A DNA stretch of 64,000 nt from G963663365 sp963663365 (GTDB lineage: Bacteria > Hinthialibacterota > Hinthialibacteria > Hinthialibacterales > G963663365). The position numbers and the translations under genes are program-made. Position 1 is the stretch's first letter; each line of letters begins with the position of its first letter. The DNA lies in contig CAXXIH010000003.1 of the NCBI GenBank assembly GCA_963663365.2, positions 1 through 64,000 of the forward strand, read 5' to 3'. This document shows positions 27,937 to 36,654 of this stretch, in pieces. A model generated the notes under the pieces. That model was not told the DNA's origin and did no database searches. It saw only the letters and a program-made list of their open reading frames with translations.

Positions 27937-28653
27937 CTAACCCGGCAGCAGTTCACTGGGATCGCCGGTTGCCCGCTCGAGCTCAAAAATATAACGCACA
28001 ATTGTGTCCTGATCGGAGAGCGTAATTTCAACAAACGTCACACCGATGAAAAAAAGGTGAGGTTTTTTTCGGCTTTCGTGACTGCAGCGCACGACTTTTC
28101 CCTGGATTTGCATCGGTTCCAGGCTGGGTAGCTTAAGCCGAATGTCCAATTTGGTGCCCGGCACGAGTTCTTTAGGTGAGGTGAAACATATTCCACTGCC
28201 CGATAAATCAACAGTCTCGGTCTCTTTTGACTCAGATCGCCGCCCTTGCTCGATGATTTCATAGTCGAATGGGATGTTCGTATTGGCCCGCACAAACTGT
28301 CTTTGGCGCGTAAGCAGTACGGAACTGGCATCTGGAATCCGAACCACAAGCATGGGGCTGGGTGCGTTGACTACATGGTCAATCAGGCCCTCGACAATGG
28401 CCATGCCATCATTTGTATGTGCCGATAATTGGACTTCAGATTCTTTTCTCAAAGGCACGGGATGACCATTGTAGGATGGGTAACTCAATATAATTTCTGT
28501 TTCGGTGCTACGTATGAACCTGGCGGAAATTACTCCCCGGAAACGTCCTTGATAGACCTCAAGCACAACACGGTCACCAGGTATGACCATCGGCCCAAAG
28601 ACATCTTTCACGGCATGAGCCGATTCTTGTCTAACCGGATTCGTGTGAGGCAT
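27937..28653 (-). CDS. PilZ-domain protein (YcgR-like, c-di-GMP binding)
   Basis: 238 residues. The N-terminal 110 resemble the YcgR/flagellar-brake domain (IPGDRVVLEVYQGRFRGVI). The C-terminal PilZ domain shows the RxxxR-type motif RQRQFVRAN and the DLSGSGICF (DxSxxG) motif that together bind cyclic di-GMP. It overlaps the upstream glycosyltransferase gene by 23 bases, which suggests that c-di-GMP modulates exopolysaccharide production rather than motility here (inference). Confidence 0.82.
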   Translation of the reverse strand: MPHTNPVRQESAHAVKDVFGPMVIPGDRVVLEVYQGRFRGVISARFIRSTETEIILSYPSYNGHPVPLRKESEVQLSAHTNDGMAIVEGLIDHVVNAPSPMLVVRIPDASSVLLTRQRQFVRANTNIPFDYEIIEQGRRSESKETETVDLSGSGICFTSPKELVPGTKLDIRLKLPSLEPMQIQGKVVRCSHESRKKPHLFFIGVTFVEITLSDQDTIVRYIFELERATGDPSELLPG

Positions 28654-29815
28654 ACTCTCTGGGACGCTCCTCGCTTCGAGAATTATCAGCCATAACTTCA
28701 GTATAAACCGCTTCCAGTGCGCTTACCACATTTTTAAGGTTGAAAACTCTTTTTACCCGGGAACGGGCCATAACGCCCATGGATTTCCGCAGTTCCTGAT
28801 TGTTTAAGAGGATGCGGAGCGCTTGTGTAAGGCCCTCCGATGATTTGGGCGGGACAATGAAGCCCGTCTGTCCGTCTTGGTTGACCCAAGGAACTCCGGT
28901 TGGGATATCTGTACTCACCACAGGTATACCCGCTGCAAATGCTTCCAACTGCACCAAACCGAATGCCTCACTCCTTAGTATCGAAGGGAGTACAAAAACA
29001 TCGGCAATGCTGTAATACGCTTGAAGTTCGCTATCGCTCAGCCCGCTCTCGATAAACAGCCTATCCCGTACCCCCAATTGTTCGGCCAATGTGCATAGTC
29101 TGTTGCGAAGTGGGCCGTCACCTGCAATAACCACACTCCCTGAAAATCCGGGCATCGCTTTGATGAGATATTGAAGGCCTTTATAGGCGACAAGCCGGCC
29201 TACACAGAGCGTCACAGGTCTTGGATATTTTGAGGATAGTCGTGCAGCCATATTTTCTGCACGAGCCATTTTTAAATCGAAACGCTCTAAATCCAAACCG
29301 AGGGGAAGGACGCGAACTCGGTCTGTATGTTCCTGCAACATTGGGCTGGATTTCCAATAATTGGGGGATGTAGCAAAAATCGTCTTTGACCTGGAGAGTG
29401 ATAGCCGCTCAAGCGCCTTAAGTGGTAGAGCCACTCCCCGCTGCCGGACAACGTCGCTATGCCAGGTCACGACGACGGGGCGATCATAAGTCCAGTGTAA
29501 TGTGGCAAGCTGAGCGACAGGATTCGGGACATGGATATGGATAATGTCTGCATTTTGGGCCAGACGGCGGCAGGCACGTAAGTAACCCGGGGCAATCGGT
29601 AAGGACCAAATGCGGCCTCGACAGGCAATTCGATGCACCGAGACACCCTGACGGATTTCTTCTGAATGGACGTGATTGTGAGCCGCTGCCAAAACGTCGA
29701 CATGCCATCCCCGCCGTGCCAGCTCTATGGCCAGATCCTCCATACTTCGTTCAACCCCACCAATCCATGGTGGATAGGCCTTCCCGAGATGTAACACGCG
29801 GCCGGGGATCATCAT
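28631..29815 (-). CDS. Family 4 glycosyltransferase (GT-B)
   Basis: 394 residues. N-domain starts VLHLGKAYPPWIGGVERSM with the glycine-rich acceptor loop. The C-domain carries TLCVGRLVAYKGLQYLI, VIAGDGPLRNRL and the ExxxxxxxE donor motif EAFGLVQLEAFAAGIPVV. It should add a sugar to a lipid-linked glycan on the cytoplasmic face. It overlaps the upstream transferase gene by 4 bases and the PilZ gene by 23, forming a tight three-gene unit. Confidence 0.88.
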   Translation of the reverse strand: MMIPGRVLHLGKAYPPWIGGVERSMEDLAIELARRGWHVDVLAAAHNHVHSEEIRQGVSVHRIACRGRIWSLPIAPGYLRACRRLAQNADIIHIHVPNPVAQLATLHWTYDRPVVVTWHSDVVRQRGVALPLKALERLSLSRSKTIFATSPNYWKSSPMLQEHTDRVRVLPLGLDLERFDLKMARAENMAARLSSKYPRPVTLCVGRLVAYKGLQYLIKAMPGFSGSVVIAGDGPLRNRLCTLAEQLGVRDRLFIESGLSDSELQAYYSIADVFVLPSILRSEAFGLVQLEAFAAGIPVVSTDIPTGVPWVNQDGQTGFIVPPKSSEGLTQALRILLNNQELRKSMGVMARSRVKRVFNLKNVVSALEAVYTEVMADNSRSEERPREYASHESG

Positions 29816-30969
29816 TTTTCTATTTTTTGACCGGTATCTGCCTTGTTTGGATCAGGTTTGGAGTTGCCGTTGCTTTTTGCATGTTCAAGAATGGAAATAA
29901 TGAAGAAAATGGCGACGGTCTGTGCAAACACAATGAATGCATCTTGGGGGCGGGTGAGATGGGGCAGGATCAAAGCCGCAAGGCCGGTGCATAGTGTAAC
30001 CAAATAGATCACAAGCACGGCTCGTCGATGACTCATTCCCAAAGATACGAGACGGTGTGAGAAGTGATTCGTATCTCCAACGTAAATCGGTTTTCTGTTG
30101 CGTATGCGGATCACAATCACTGATAACGTATCGAAAATGGGCACCGCCAGAATAATCAAAGGCGTAAAGAGCGCCCAAATGCGTACATCGCCGCTTTCTC
30201 CCCAAAAAGTTAGCAATGTGGTCAATGCGGCAAGGTTATAACCGATAAACATTGAGCCTGCATCGCCCATAAATATTGATGAAGGATTGAAGTTGTACCA
30301 TAGAAATCCGCAGACCGATCCGGCCAATACGACCAATGCCGCGGTGAGAAAATCCTGTCCGGCCGTATGGGAACTGGCTGCAAAAATCAGTAGCGCAATC
30401 GCTGCTACACCACCCGAAAGCCCATCCATGTTATCGAGCAGGTTGAAACTGTTTGTAATGGCCACAACCCAGCCTACCGTTAACAGGTACGAGAAAAACA
30501 CATTGTCAATTAAAAGCGTGATACGTATACCGACCGCAAAAAGAATTGATCCGGCAATAATTTGAGCAAAAAGCTTCAAGAAGGGATTCATGCCGTAACG
30601 GTCGTCCCAAAGACCCACGAAAAATACCAATGCGCCTCCCAGCAACCAGCCAATCAACTCGTTGGATACAGCCCGCGCGCCAATAGCGTGATTCCAAAGC
30701 ATCCGGATTTCTCCGGCCAAGCCGCCCTGGCTTTCGGAGAATAAAAAACCAAGATATTTAAGTGCAAACCAGTCGCCGATTACGACAATGTGAAATGCGA
30801 GAAAGATGGCCGCGCCACCGAGAACCGGCTTGGCGGATTTGTGCACTTTGCGGTGTCCCGGATCGTCAACATGGCCTGTACGGATTGCTACATTACGGGC
30901 CACGGGGGTTAGCAGCAAAGAAAGGATCAGGGCCTGTGCAAAAAGTAAGACGAAGTGTTGCAGACTCAC
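29812..30969 (-). CDS. Polyprenyl-phosphate N-acetylhexosamine-1-phosphate transferase (WecA/TagO/MraY superfamily)
   Basis: About ten to eleven membrane segments over 385 residues. Family motifs in order: DDPGHRKVHKSAKPVLGG, LWDDRYG, NSFNLLDNMDGLSGG (Mg/catalytic Asp) and FMGDAGSMFIGY, plus the cytosolic TNHFSHRLVSLGMSHRRA. This enzyme starts lipid-linked glycan synthesis by loading a sugar phosphate onto undecaprenyl phosphate. It heads the operon with the glycosyltransferase and PilZ protein. WecA/TagO type rather than MraY by its loops and lack of peptidoglycan neighbours. Confidence 0.88.
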   Translation of the reverse strand: MSLQHFVLLFAQALILSLLLTPVARNVAIRTGHVDDPGHRKVHKSAKPVLGGAAIFLAFHIVVIGDWFALKYLGFLFSESQGGLAGEIRMLWNHAIGARAVSNELIGWLLGGALVFFVGLWDDRYGMNPFLKLFAQIIAGSILFAVGIRITLLIDNVFFSYLLTVGWVVAITNSFNLLDNMDGLSGGVAAIALLIFAASSHTAGQDFLTAALVVLAGSVCGFLWYNFNPSSIFMGDAGSMFIGYNLAALTTLLTFWGESGDVRIWALFTPLIILAVPIFDTLSVIVIRIRNRKPIYVGDTNHFSHRLVSLGMSHRRAVLVIYLVTLCTGLAALILPHLTRPQDAFIVFAQTVAIFFIISILEHAKSNGNSKPDPNKADTGQKIEK

Positions 30970-31169
30970 AGAGATGATATTCCCGTCTTAACGTGTTTCA
31001 TGTACGAGCAGAACCTTGCGGTTCTTATCTGTCGTGGAATGCATCCTGACATATTGAGGCACATTAGTATGCTTGCCCGCAGACGTCCACTTGAAGACAG
31101 ATTATAGTGACTCCTATCGCTTGCGGAAGCCGCCGTGTGTCTATCTATTATTACAGAGCCGGTCTTGCT

Positions 31170-31823
31170 ATGCCATCAATGAAACCACGTAAATCCCAAA
31201 ATCCATCCCGCAGGCCTATGCGTGGCCCAAGACAGCCTGGGAGCGGTGAAGCTCGTTGCTTTGTTGCGATTCCACTGCCCGTCCAGGTGCTTGATTCACT
31301 GGAAGCCGTAGCAATCTGGGGGCAAAAAGAGGCATCTCAGACTTCTTCTGTACGTTGGGTGACCAGGCAACAGATGCATCTGACTCTCGCTTTTTTAGGG
31401 AATGTTCCCCAAGCGAAAATCCCCGGTATCGGGGACAAAATTGCCAAGGAATTGCAGGGGGCAATGCCATTCGCTCTGTGTCTGAAAGAACCCGGGCAAT
31501 TTCCCGAACGAGGACGGCCCCGAGTGCTTTGGTGGGGGATTGGCGGGGATGAAAAGGCCTTGGAACATCTAGACGATTTAGCCGGGCGTGTTCGCGGGGC
31601 CGCCGAAGCGTGCGGAGTCCTGCCCGATAAAAAACCTTTCAAAGCCCATCTTACGCTTGCCCGCGTACGTCCGGAAAGCCGTGGTTGGATTCCATGGCCT
31701 CCACTCAAAGAGATCATGCCATCGCATAAAGAATTTGAAGTTCGTCAGATCGTCTTATTTCAGAGTCAGCTGGGACCCGGTGGAGCCAAATACACCGTGC
31801 TGCGGCAATTTGAAATCAGCTGA
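31170..31823 (+). CDS. thpR: RNA 2',3'-cyclic phosphodiesterase
   Basis: Two HxTL catalytic motifs typical of the 2H phosphoesterase family are present: HLTLAFLGN and AHLTLARVR, spaced as in LigT/ThpR. The core RCFVAIPLP begins near residue 35; the preceding basic, Pro/Arg-rich segment (KPRKSQNPSRRPMRG) is longer than usual. The start is uncertain: ATG 31170 and 31179 are possible and neither has a good RBS. Cytoplasmic RNA-end processing. Confidence 0.85.
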   Translation: MPSMKPRKSQNPSRRPMRGPRQPGSGEARCFVAIPLPVQVLDSLEAVAIWGQKEASQTSSVRWVTRQQMHLTLAFLGNVPQAKIPGIGDKIAKELQGAMPFALCLKEPGQFPERGRPRVLWWGIGGDEKALEHLDDLAGRVRGAAEACGVLPDKKPFKAHLTLARVRPESRGWIPWPPLKEIMPSHKEFEVRQIVLFQSQLGPGGAKYTVLRQFEIS

Positions 31824-32433
31824 CTAATCAAGCTGAAGTGATTAGGTTAAGCGTGAAATCTGAAAAAGAGAATATGCCGTATTAAGAAAATGAGTTTTTT
31901 CCGATATACAATTTGGAGCGTGCAAGTACAAGATAAGCGTCATATACCGGGGCCTATTGTGCGGTATATGACTTTCGATTTTCACTTTTTATATTGTGTG
32001 CAAATAGACTTAGCAAATGGTTTTCACTACTTATTCGCCGTCACCCTTTAAAGTATTTATAATTACGTAGTTTCTTTTTCTAGTATCTTGAGTATTTTGG
32101 GAAGCAAAGTTATTAAACCTTTGTGAAACATCCCCTCTAAAACGAAACCCCGGGGGAGGAACCAGACCCCGGGGTAAAGGAATCGGTCACTGGGGAGGGG
32201 ACATGGAAGGAAGTGGCCGATTCCGAAAAAACAAATTTGAAATACAAAAAAATAGTCAACAACCTATTGAATTTTTCAATTGGAACAAGAAACATCAAAA
32301 TTATACTAAGTAATCACTTCAATGAAGATAGTATAACGTGAAAATTCGTGGCACAAGGGAATTTTCCTGCAAATTTCCGCAATTTGCAGGAACGCATGGA
32401 TGGCAATGTCTATATATTACTAAACTGATAATT
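31824..32433. other. 610-base intergenic region with two stacked hairpins
   Basis: Hairpin 1: ACCCCGGGG (32147-32155) with CCCCGGGGT (32167-32175). Hairpin 2 starts 3 bases later: GGAATCGGTCACT (32179-32191) with AGTGGCCGATTCC (32212-32224), 13 bp with one G-T pair. No U-tract follows on either strand, so these are not simple terminators. The rest is AT-rich with no other gene visible. Confidence 0.6.
32203..32313 (+). CDS. Possible 36-residue small protein whose RBS and start lie in a hairpin loop
   Basis: ATG 32203 is preceded by GGGGAGGGG, a very strong Shine-Dalgarno-like stretch, and the frame runs 36 codons to TAA. The product would be basic and polar (MEGSGRFRKNKFEI at the start, Gln/Asn/Lys-rich later), with no membrane segment. 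RBS and ATG together fill the 20-base loop of the 13-bp hairpin 32179-32224. It may be a real small gene, a leader peptide, or a chance frame inside a structured RNA. Confidence 0.25.
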   Translation: MEGSGRFRKNKFEIQKNSQQPIEFFNWNKKHQNYTK

Positions 32434-34080
32434 TTAGATATTATTCGGAGTCTTGCTGTCAGTTTCCATTTCTGATTGATGTGCAAATAAATCGCGCTCA
32501 TCGATATGCAGGTTGACGGTCTCTCCGGCCGGAAGGTCAATGTCATGTTGAACTGAAGTTGTTCGCTTTTCATCCACAATTCGTGACAAGGGGACAACGC
32601 GTAAATTTCCAGGGCCGGAACGCACCCATGCTGATTCAAATGGTGTTGTTCCATAACGAAGTCCGCGCACAAATACTTCAGCAGGGAGGTCGCTGGTTAC
32701 TTTTAGATTCACGTATCCGTGGCCTTGCTCTAATAGCATGTTTCCGATTACAAATGGTACGGACATTGACAAATGCACAATTAAAACCGCTGCTATGGCG
32801 GTTATCCTCCATCTTCCGGCGAGACGAGTAACAATGATATGAACCAGCAGCAAATTGAGAGGAATCCCCATAGAACTAAATAGATCCCAATCGCGTCTGC
32901 GTAATTCCGGATAGAAAAAGATTGTCCAAATTACGGCACAGACACCTGCCCCCAATAGAAATTTTACCCAGATATCGCATGATCGCCGGCCGCAAGTCCA
33001 TAAACAACCGAAAAAGACAAAAAGACCTAATGGTGCGCTCCAAAGATAAAAACAGGTCTTGTCGTACAAATGATCGTACGAAAAGAACGGATACCAGAAC
33101 GATTCGATATCAAATGGTGTTGTAAACGGCGGAATATGCTTGAGCAACGGTTCCGGGTGCATGCCCAGCAGGCTTCTCGTGGTAAAAAAAACAAACCACG
33201 GCAGAAGTATGAATAACCATGAGCGCCAACGTTTACGAGTTGTTGCTTTACAGCAAAAGAATCCGCCAACCAGTACGGCTAAAGAAATCGGATAAATCAA
33301 ATGCAGACGGCTCAACTCGCGCGCCCAAGCATCGATATCCAAGCCTCCTATCGGCTCCGGGCCTACCCACCAAAGCCGGTTGCGATGCATGACGGCTACA
33401 AACGCAAACACCGCCAAAGCCACTGCTGCATCCCGGATGTGTGTCTTTCTGCGGACCGGCTCAATCGCATTTGGGCTTTCTGCATCTTCAACCGGCGGTT
33501 TGGCGGTCTGTTCGAGCCAAAGAATGTGTAACCAAAGCAGGGAAGGGAATGTAAAAATTGCGCTGGCATGCAAACATGTTGCGAAAACCAATGTGATGCT
33601 GGCCCAAATAGGGGAAAGCCTTCGATTCAAAACCAGCCAGCCTATGGCCAGGTATCCTAATAATGCCGCGTTTAACCACGCGTAAAATTCGACTTCGCCG
33701 CAAAAGACCTGCAGTAGATAGGTCGATGCCGGAATCACCGCCGGTAGGAGACGCTTCCACCATTCCCGGTAAAGCAGGCACCCCAGCTGATATCCGATCC
33801 ACAGAAATATCACTCCCCCAATGCATGAGCCTACTGCGATAGCATCTTGCGGCCACATGCCTACGTGTGCATTCAGTACCTGGTACATCCAACGCAATCC
33901 CAGCAGGCAGAATGCCGATCGATTTAATGCCACCGGAAACGGACGTTCATCTATTACCGTTTTGGTGCAGAAAACCCCATCCCCATTGTAAAGGTTCCAT
34001 GAGCGTAGCGCCCAAAACATTGCGAAGGCTGCCGCCAACAGCACCGCCTGCAACAACCAACTTCCAACACGTCTGCTCAC
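32434..34080 (-). CDS. Multi-pass membrane protein, glycosyltransferase-C-like, with C-terminal PEGA-like domain
   Basis: 548 residues with about ten to twelve hydrophobic segments (SWLLQAVLLAAAFAMFWAL first). An early luminal loop has NLYNGDGV, reminiscent of the acidic loop of GT-C mannosyltransferases, and a later one ELRRRDWDLFSS. After the last membrane segment a soluble tail reads GYVNLKVTSDLPAEVFVRG ... GTTPFE, the pattern of PEGA surface-layer domains. I cannot assign donor or acceptor. It stands alone on the minus strand. Confidence 0.5.
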   Translation of the reverse strand: MSRRVGSWLLQAVLLAAAFAMFWALRSWNLYNGDGVFCTKTVIDERPFPVALNRSAFCLLGLRWMYQVLNAHVGMWPQDAIAVGSCIGGVIFLWIGYQLGCLLYREWWKRLLPAVIPASTYLLQVFCGEVEFYAWLNAALLGYLAIGWLVLNRRLSPIWASITLVFATCLHASAIFTFPSLLWLHILWLEQTAKPPVEDAESPNAIEPVRRKTHIRDAAVALAVFAFVAVMHRNRLWWVGPEPIGGLDIDAWARELSRLHLIYPISLAVLVGGFFCCKATTRKRWRSWLFILLPWFVFFTTRSLLGMHPEPLLKHIPPFTTPFDIESFWYPFFSYDHLYDKTCFYLWSAPLGLFVFFGCLWTCGRRSCDIWVKFLLGAGVCAVIWTIFFYPELRRRDWDLFSSMGIPLNLLLVHIIVTRLAGRWRITAIAAVLIVHLSMSVPFVIGNMLLEQGHGYVNLKVTSDLPAEVFVRGLRYGTTPFESAWVRSGPGNLRVVPLSRIVDEKRTTSVQHDIDLPAGETVNLHIDERDLFAHQSEMETDSKTPNNI

Positions 34081-34368
34081 GCTTTATTTCGCCTTTCGCT
34101 GCTATTTCTATGGGGCTCTGCGGGGTTACAGTTCAAGTTCACGTTTATGCTAATTCGGTATTTTGTGATTCCTTACCTTTGGATAAGTCGATTCAATCCC
34201 TTCCCATTTTTCCTTTTGTCTTGTGCCTCTTGGGATTGTCCGGATAAGGTTTATGTCAACTTTTCATATCGTTATATTCGGCACTCTTATGTCGTATTTG
34301 TTTGTCGGTGTGTTCGATATCCTTCACGTAAACCTAGAACTCCGCTTGTTTTTGATTCGTCGATTTTC

Positions 34369-34779
34369 TTACTCGGATTCGACATTTTCCGGTTCGGATT
34401 TTGTCTTGTCCAATTCATCCCTCGGCATCTCTTGGTCCGGTGCAGGGGATCTCGTCGCATTCAGTACCTTATCAACGGCCTCTCTAAAGAATCTCCATTC
34501 GTGTCTGCCACGCTCTAGTTCCTTTACACCCTTGGGTGTTAGTTTGTATCTACGTATTGTTCGCTTTCCACTTCTTTCTTCGACCTCTGATTCCAACAAA
34601 CCCTCGTGTTCCAATCTGTGTAGGGAAGGGTACACCGTACCTTCGGACAGCTCCAACAACTTCAGGCTCTCGTCACTTAACCATCCGATGATTTCATAAG
34701 CGTGCCGTGGCCGATCTTCGACTGAAGCCAGCAACAAAGTTGTCAAGTTTCCTTTTAACGATTCTCTGGAGAACTTCAT
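34369..34779 (-). CDS. PadR-family transcriptional regulator
   Basis: 136 residues. The winged-helix DNA-binding domain (SLKGNLTTLLLASVEDRPRH to LYPSLHRLEHEGLLES-type text, here GTVYPSLHRLEHEGLLESE) and RRYKLTPKGVKELER are typical of PadR. A short C-terminal helix and an acidic tail follow, shorter than in classical PadR. I start at ATG 34779 because AAAGG lies 8 bases upstream. PadR proteins often repress themselves and a neighbouring exporter; no exporter is adjacent. Confidence 0.88.
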   Translation of the reverse strand: MKFSRESLKGNLTTLLLASVEDRPRHAYEIIGWLSDESLKLLELSEGTVYPSLHRLEHEGLLESEVEERSGKRTIRRYKLTPKGVKELERGRHEWRFFREAVDKVLNATRSPAPDQEMPRDELDKTKSEPENVESE

Positions 34780-35225
34780 GTGGGTACCTTTATAATACAA
34801 GGCTTTGTGTTACAAGGGTAAAAACCGGAATTTCTTACTTTATTTGGTAATGCTTTTGTAACATGCTGTTTATTCAGTGGTTATGATGCTTCTGTAGAGG
34901 GGCGCAATGAGGGGTGGGACTCAGTTTTAATGACTTGAGGCTTCGTTATAGCCATTTTGCGCGTAAGGCCGCGCTGGAGACCGGATTTTCCTGACTTTGA
35001 TAGAAATCCTTATGGGATAGACGTGATTTTATCTAACTTGCTTAAAATAAAGGGGTTATGAATTGTGGGTAAAGAGGTTAGGTTAATCCTGTTGAAGAAA
35101 ATATTACTTATCTTCCTTATTTGTTTAGAGATAAGGTTTATACTCTCGAAAAACCAGGTAGTACCCCGGTGGCGATTTTGGTTTAGTGAATTGATTAAGG
35201 CTGACTTTATGTCTGGAGGATGTAA
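34780..35225. promoter_or_regulatory. Shared upstream region of padR-like gene and nfo
   Basis: A partial palindrome ACAAGGCTTTGT at 34797-34808, followed by a further TTACAAGG, lies 20-40 bases before the regulator start. It is a plausible PadR autoregulatory operator. The remaining sequence towards nfo is AT-rich and without recognisable elements apart from the GGAGG ribosome site just before 35226. Confidence 0.35.
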
Positions 35226-36068
35226 ATGAAGTTTGGTGTGCATGTTTCGATTGCCGGGGGCCTGACAAAAGCGTTGGATCGTGCGGACGCGCTGGGATGC
35301 GAGACATTGCAGATTTTCATCGGAAATCCGCGCGGATGGGCCGCAAGTGAACCTAATATGCTTGAAATTAAGGAGTTCCGATCTTTGCGTGAAAAGATGG
35401 GATTAGGACCCCTGGTTGTGCATATGCCCTATCTCCCTAATTTATCTACAGATAAGCCGGATATCCTAAAAAAGAGCGTTGCCATGGCCAAGGAGCAGCT
35501 CCGGTTATGTGAACAGATTGGGGCCGAGTATTTGGTCTGTCATATGGGCAAAGCGGCCGATCCCGAATCCGGTATGGACTTGATGCTAAAGTCGATTCTG
35601 GAGGTCCTGGGAGGGCGTTCTCGCGATTGTATGTTCCTGATTGAAAACACCGCCGGGCAGGGTACGGAGATGGGATTTGAGATGTCTTGCTTGGCAGAAC
35701 TGCTCAATCGTCTGGACCGCGATGATGTGGGCATCTGTCTTGATACATGTCATGCCCATGCCGCAGGGTATGATCTCTCCGGCCCATCCGGATTTAAGAG
35801 TTTAAAGTCTGATATTGAACAATTCATTGATATATCAAGACTTAAGGTTATCCATTTCAATGATGCGCTTAAACCGGCCGGGAGCCGTGTAGACCGGCAT
35901 GCACATATAGGCGAAGGGACGATCGGAGTGGATGGTTTTAAGCGCTTCTTGCGTTGGAAGGCCATAAAAGACCTTCCGGGGATACTTGAGACACCTAAGA
36001 AGACCGATGGCGATGATGTGAGAAACCTCGCTGCTCTGAGATCGCTTCAACCGAAAGGACGTAAGTGA
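35226..36068 (+). CDS. nfo: Deoxyribonuclease IV (endonuclease IV, AP endonuclease)
   Basis: 280 residues with the TIM-barrel AP endonuclease signature: MKFGVHVSIAGGLTKALDRA, TLQIFIGNPRGW, the metal ligands in VVHMPYLPNL and VCHMGKA, then LIENTAGQG, ICLDTCHAHAAGYD, VIHFNDAL and DRHAHIGEGTIG, covering the zinc-binding His, Glu and Asp set. Cuts DNA at abasic sites in base-excision repair. GGAGG 6 bases upstream supports the start. Confidence 0.95.
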   Translation: MKFGVHVSIAGGLTKALDRADALGCETLQIFIGNPRGWAASEPNMLEIKEFRSLREKMGLGPLVVHMPYLPNLSTDKPDILKKSVAMAKEQLRLCEQIGAEYLVCHMGKAADPESGMDLMLKSILEVLGGRSRDCMFLIENTAGQGTEMGFEMSCLAELLNRLDRDDVGICLDTCHAHAAGYDLSGPSGFKSLKSDIEQFIDISRLKVIHFNDALKPAGSRVDRHAHIGEGTIGVDGFKRFLRWKAIKDLPGILETPKKTDGDDVRNLAALRSLQPKGRK

Positions 36069-36654
36069 ATTTCTGATTGGACTACTTAGGTTCAATTGCC
36101 TGTGTTTTTCTCTGAGCAATACCCAATTGATGGCCAGGTGGCCAATCTCATTGTTACTTATCTGGTTATAATAATATAACTTTATGCTTCCTGCGATTTG
36201 GGGTTTTTTGATTCGTTGTGGGAGGGTTACTTCTTCATAGTGGTAATCGTTATTCGATCAGCGGCCACAAAGTGTATGGCTTTCTAATTTCGGGAAGTTT
36301 GTATCGTAAAAAATCTTAAAGTTAAAGATTTCAATCTATTATGTTGATTATTTTGTTATGTTAGCATAATAAAATGCTATTATAATCTGACTTGCTTTAT
36401 GTCGCTGATGGCAGCAAAGGATGATAAGATGTCATCCTAAGTGCCATTTTGTTCACTTTGTTATCTTGGCATTGAGTCTGCTCCGGTTCTTATGCCCAAT
36501 ATTTCCTTGTAGCGAGCGCACCAGTCTTCTGCATAGCATATGAAGCTGTTCTAAGTGATTGTTTTCTAATTCAACTTACGTGCATTTTGGGAACATAATA
36601 AAGGCTCAGGTTCGGACCTCGATCCGGCCTATAAAGGGCAATCCTGATACTTGG
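36069..36654. other. AT-rich gap between convergent nfo and mutY
   Basis: 586 bases with no open frame of interest, no clear hairpin terminator and no repeat from the families seen elsewhere in the window. I see nothing identifiable in it. Confidence 0.5.

Noticed and set aside
34147..34699. Plus-strand frames of 123 and 158 codons over and beside the PadR gene
   Set aside because: They are antisense to a clear PadR gene or lie in T-rich sequence, have no RBS and give low-complexity Phe/Leu/Ser-rich text.
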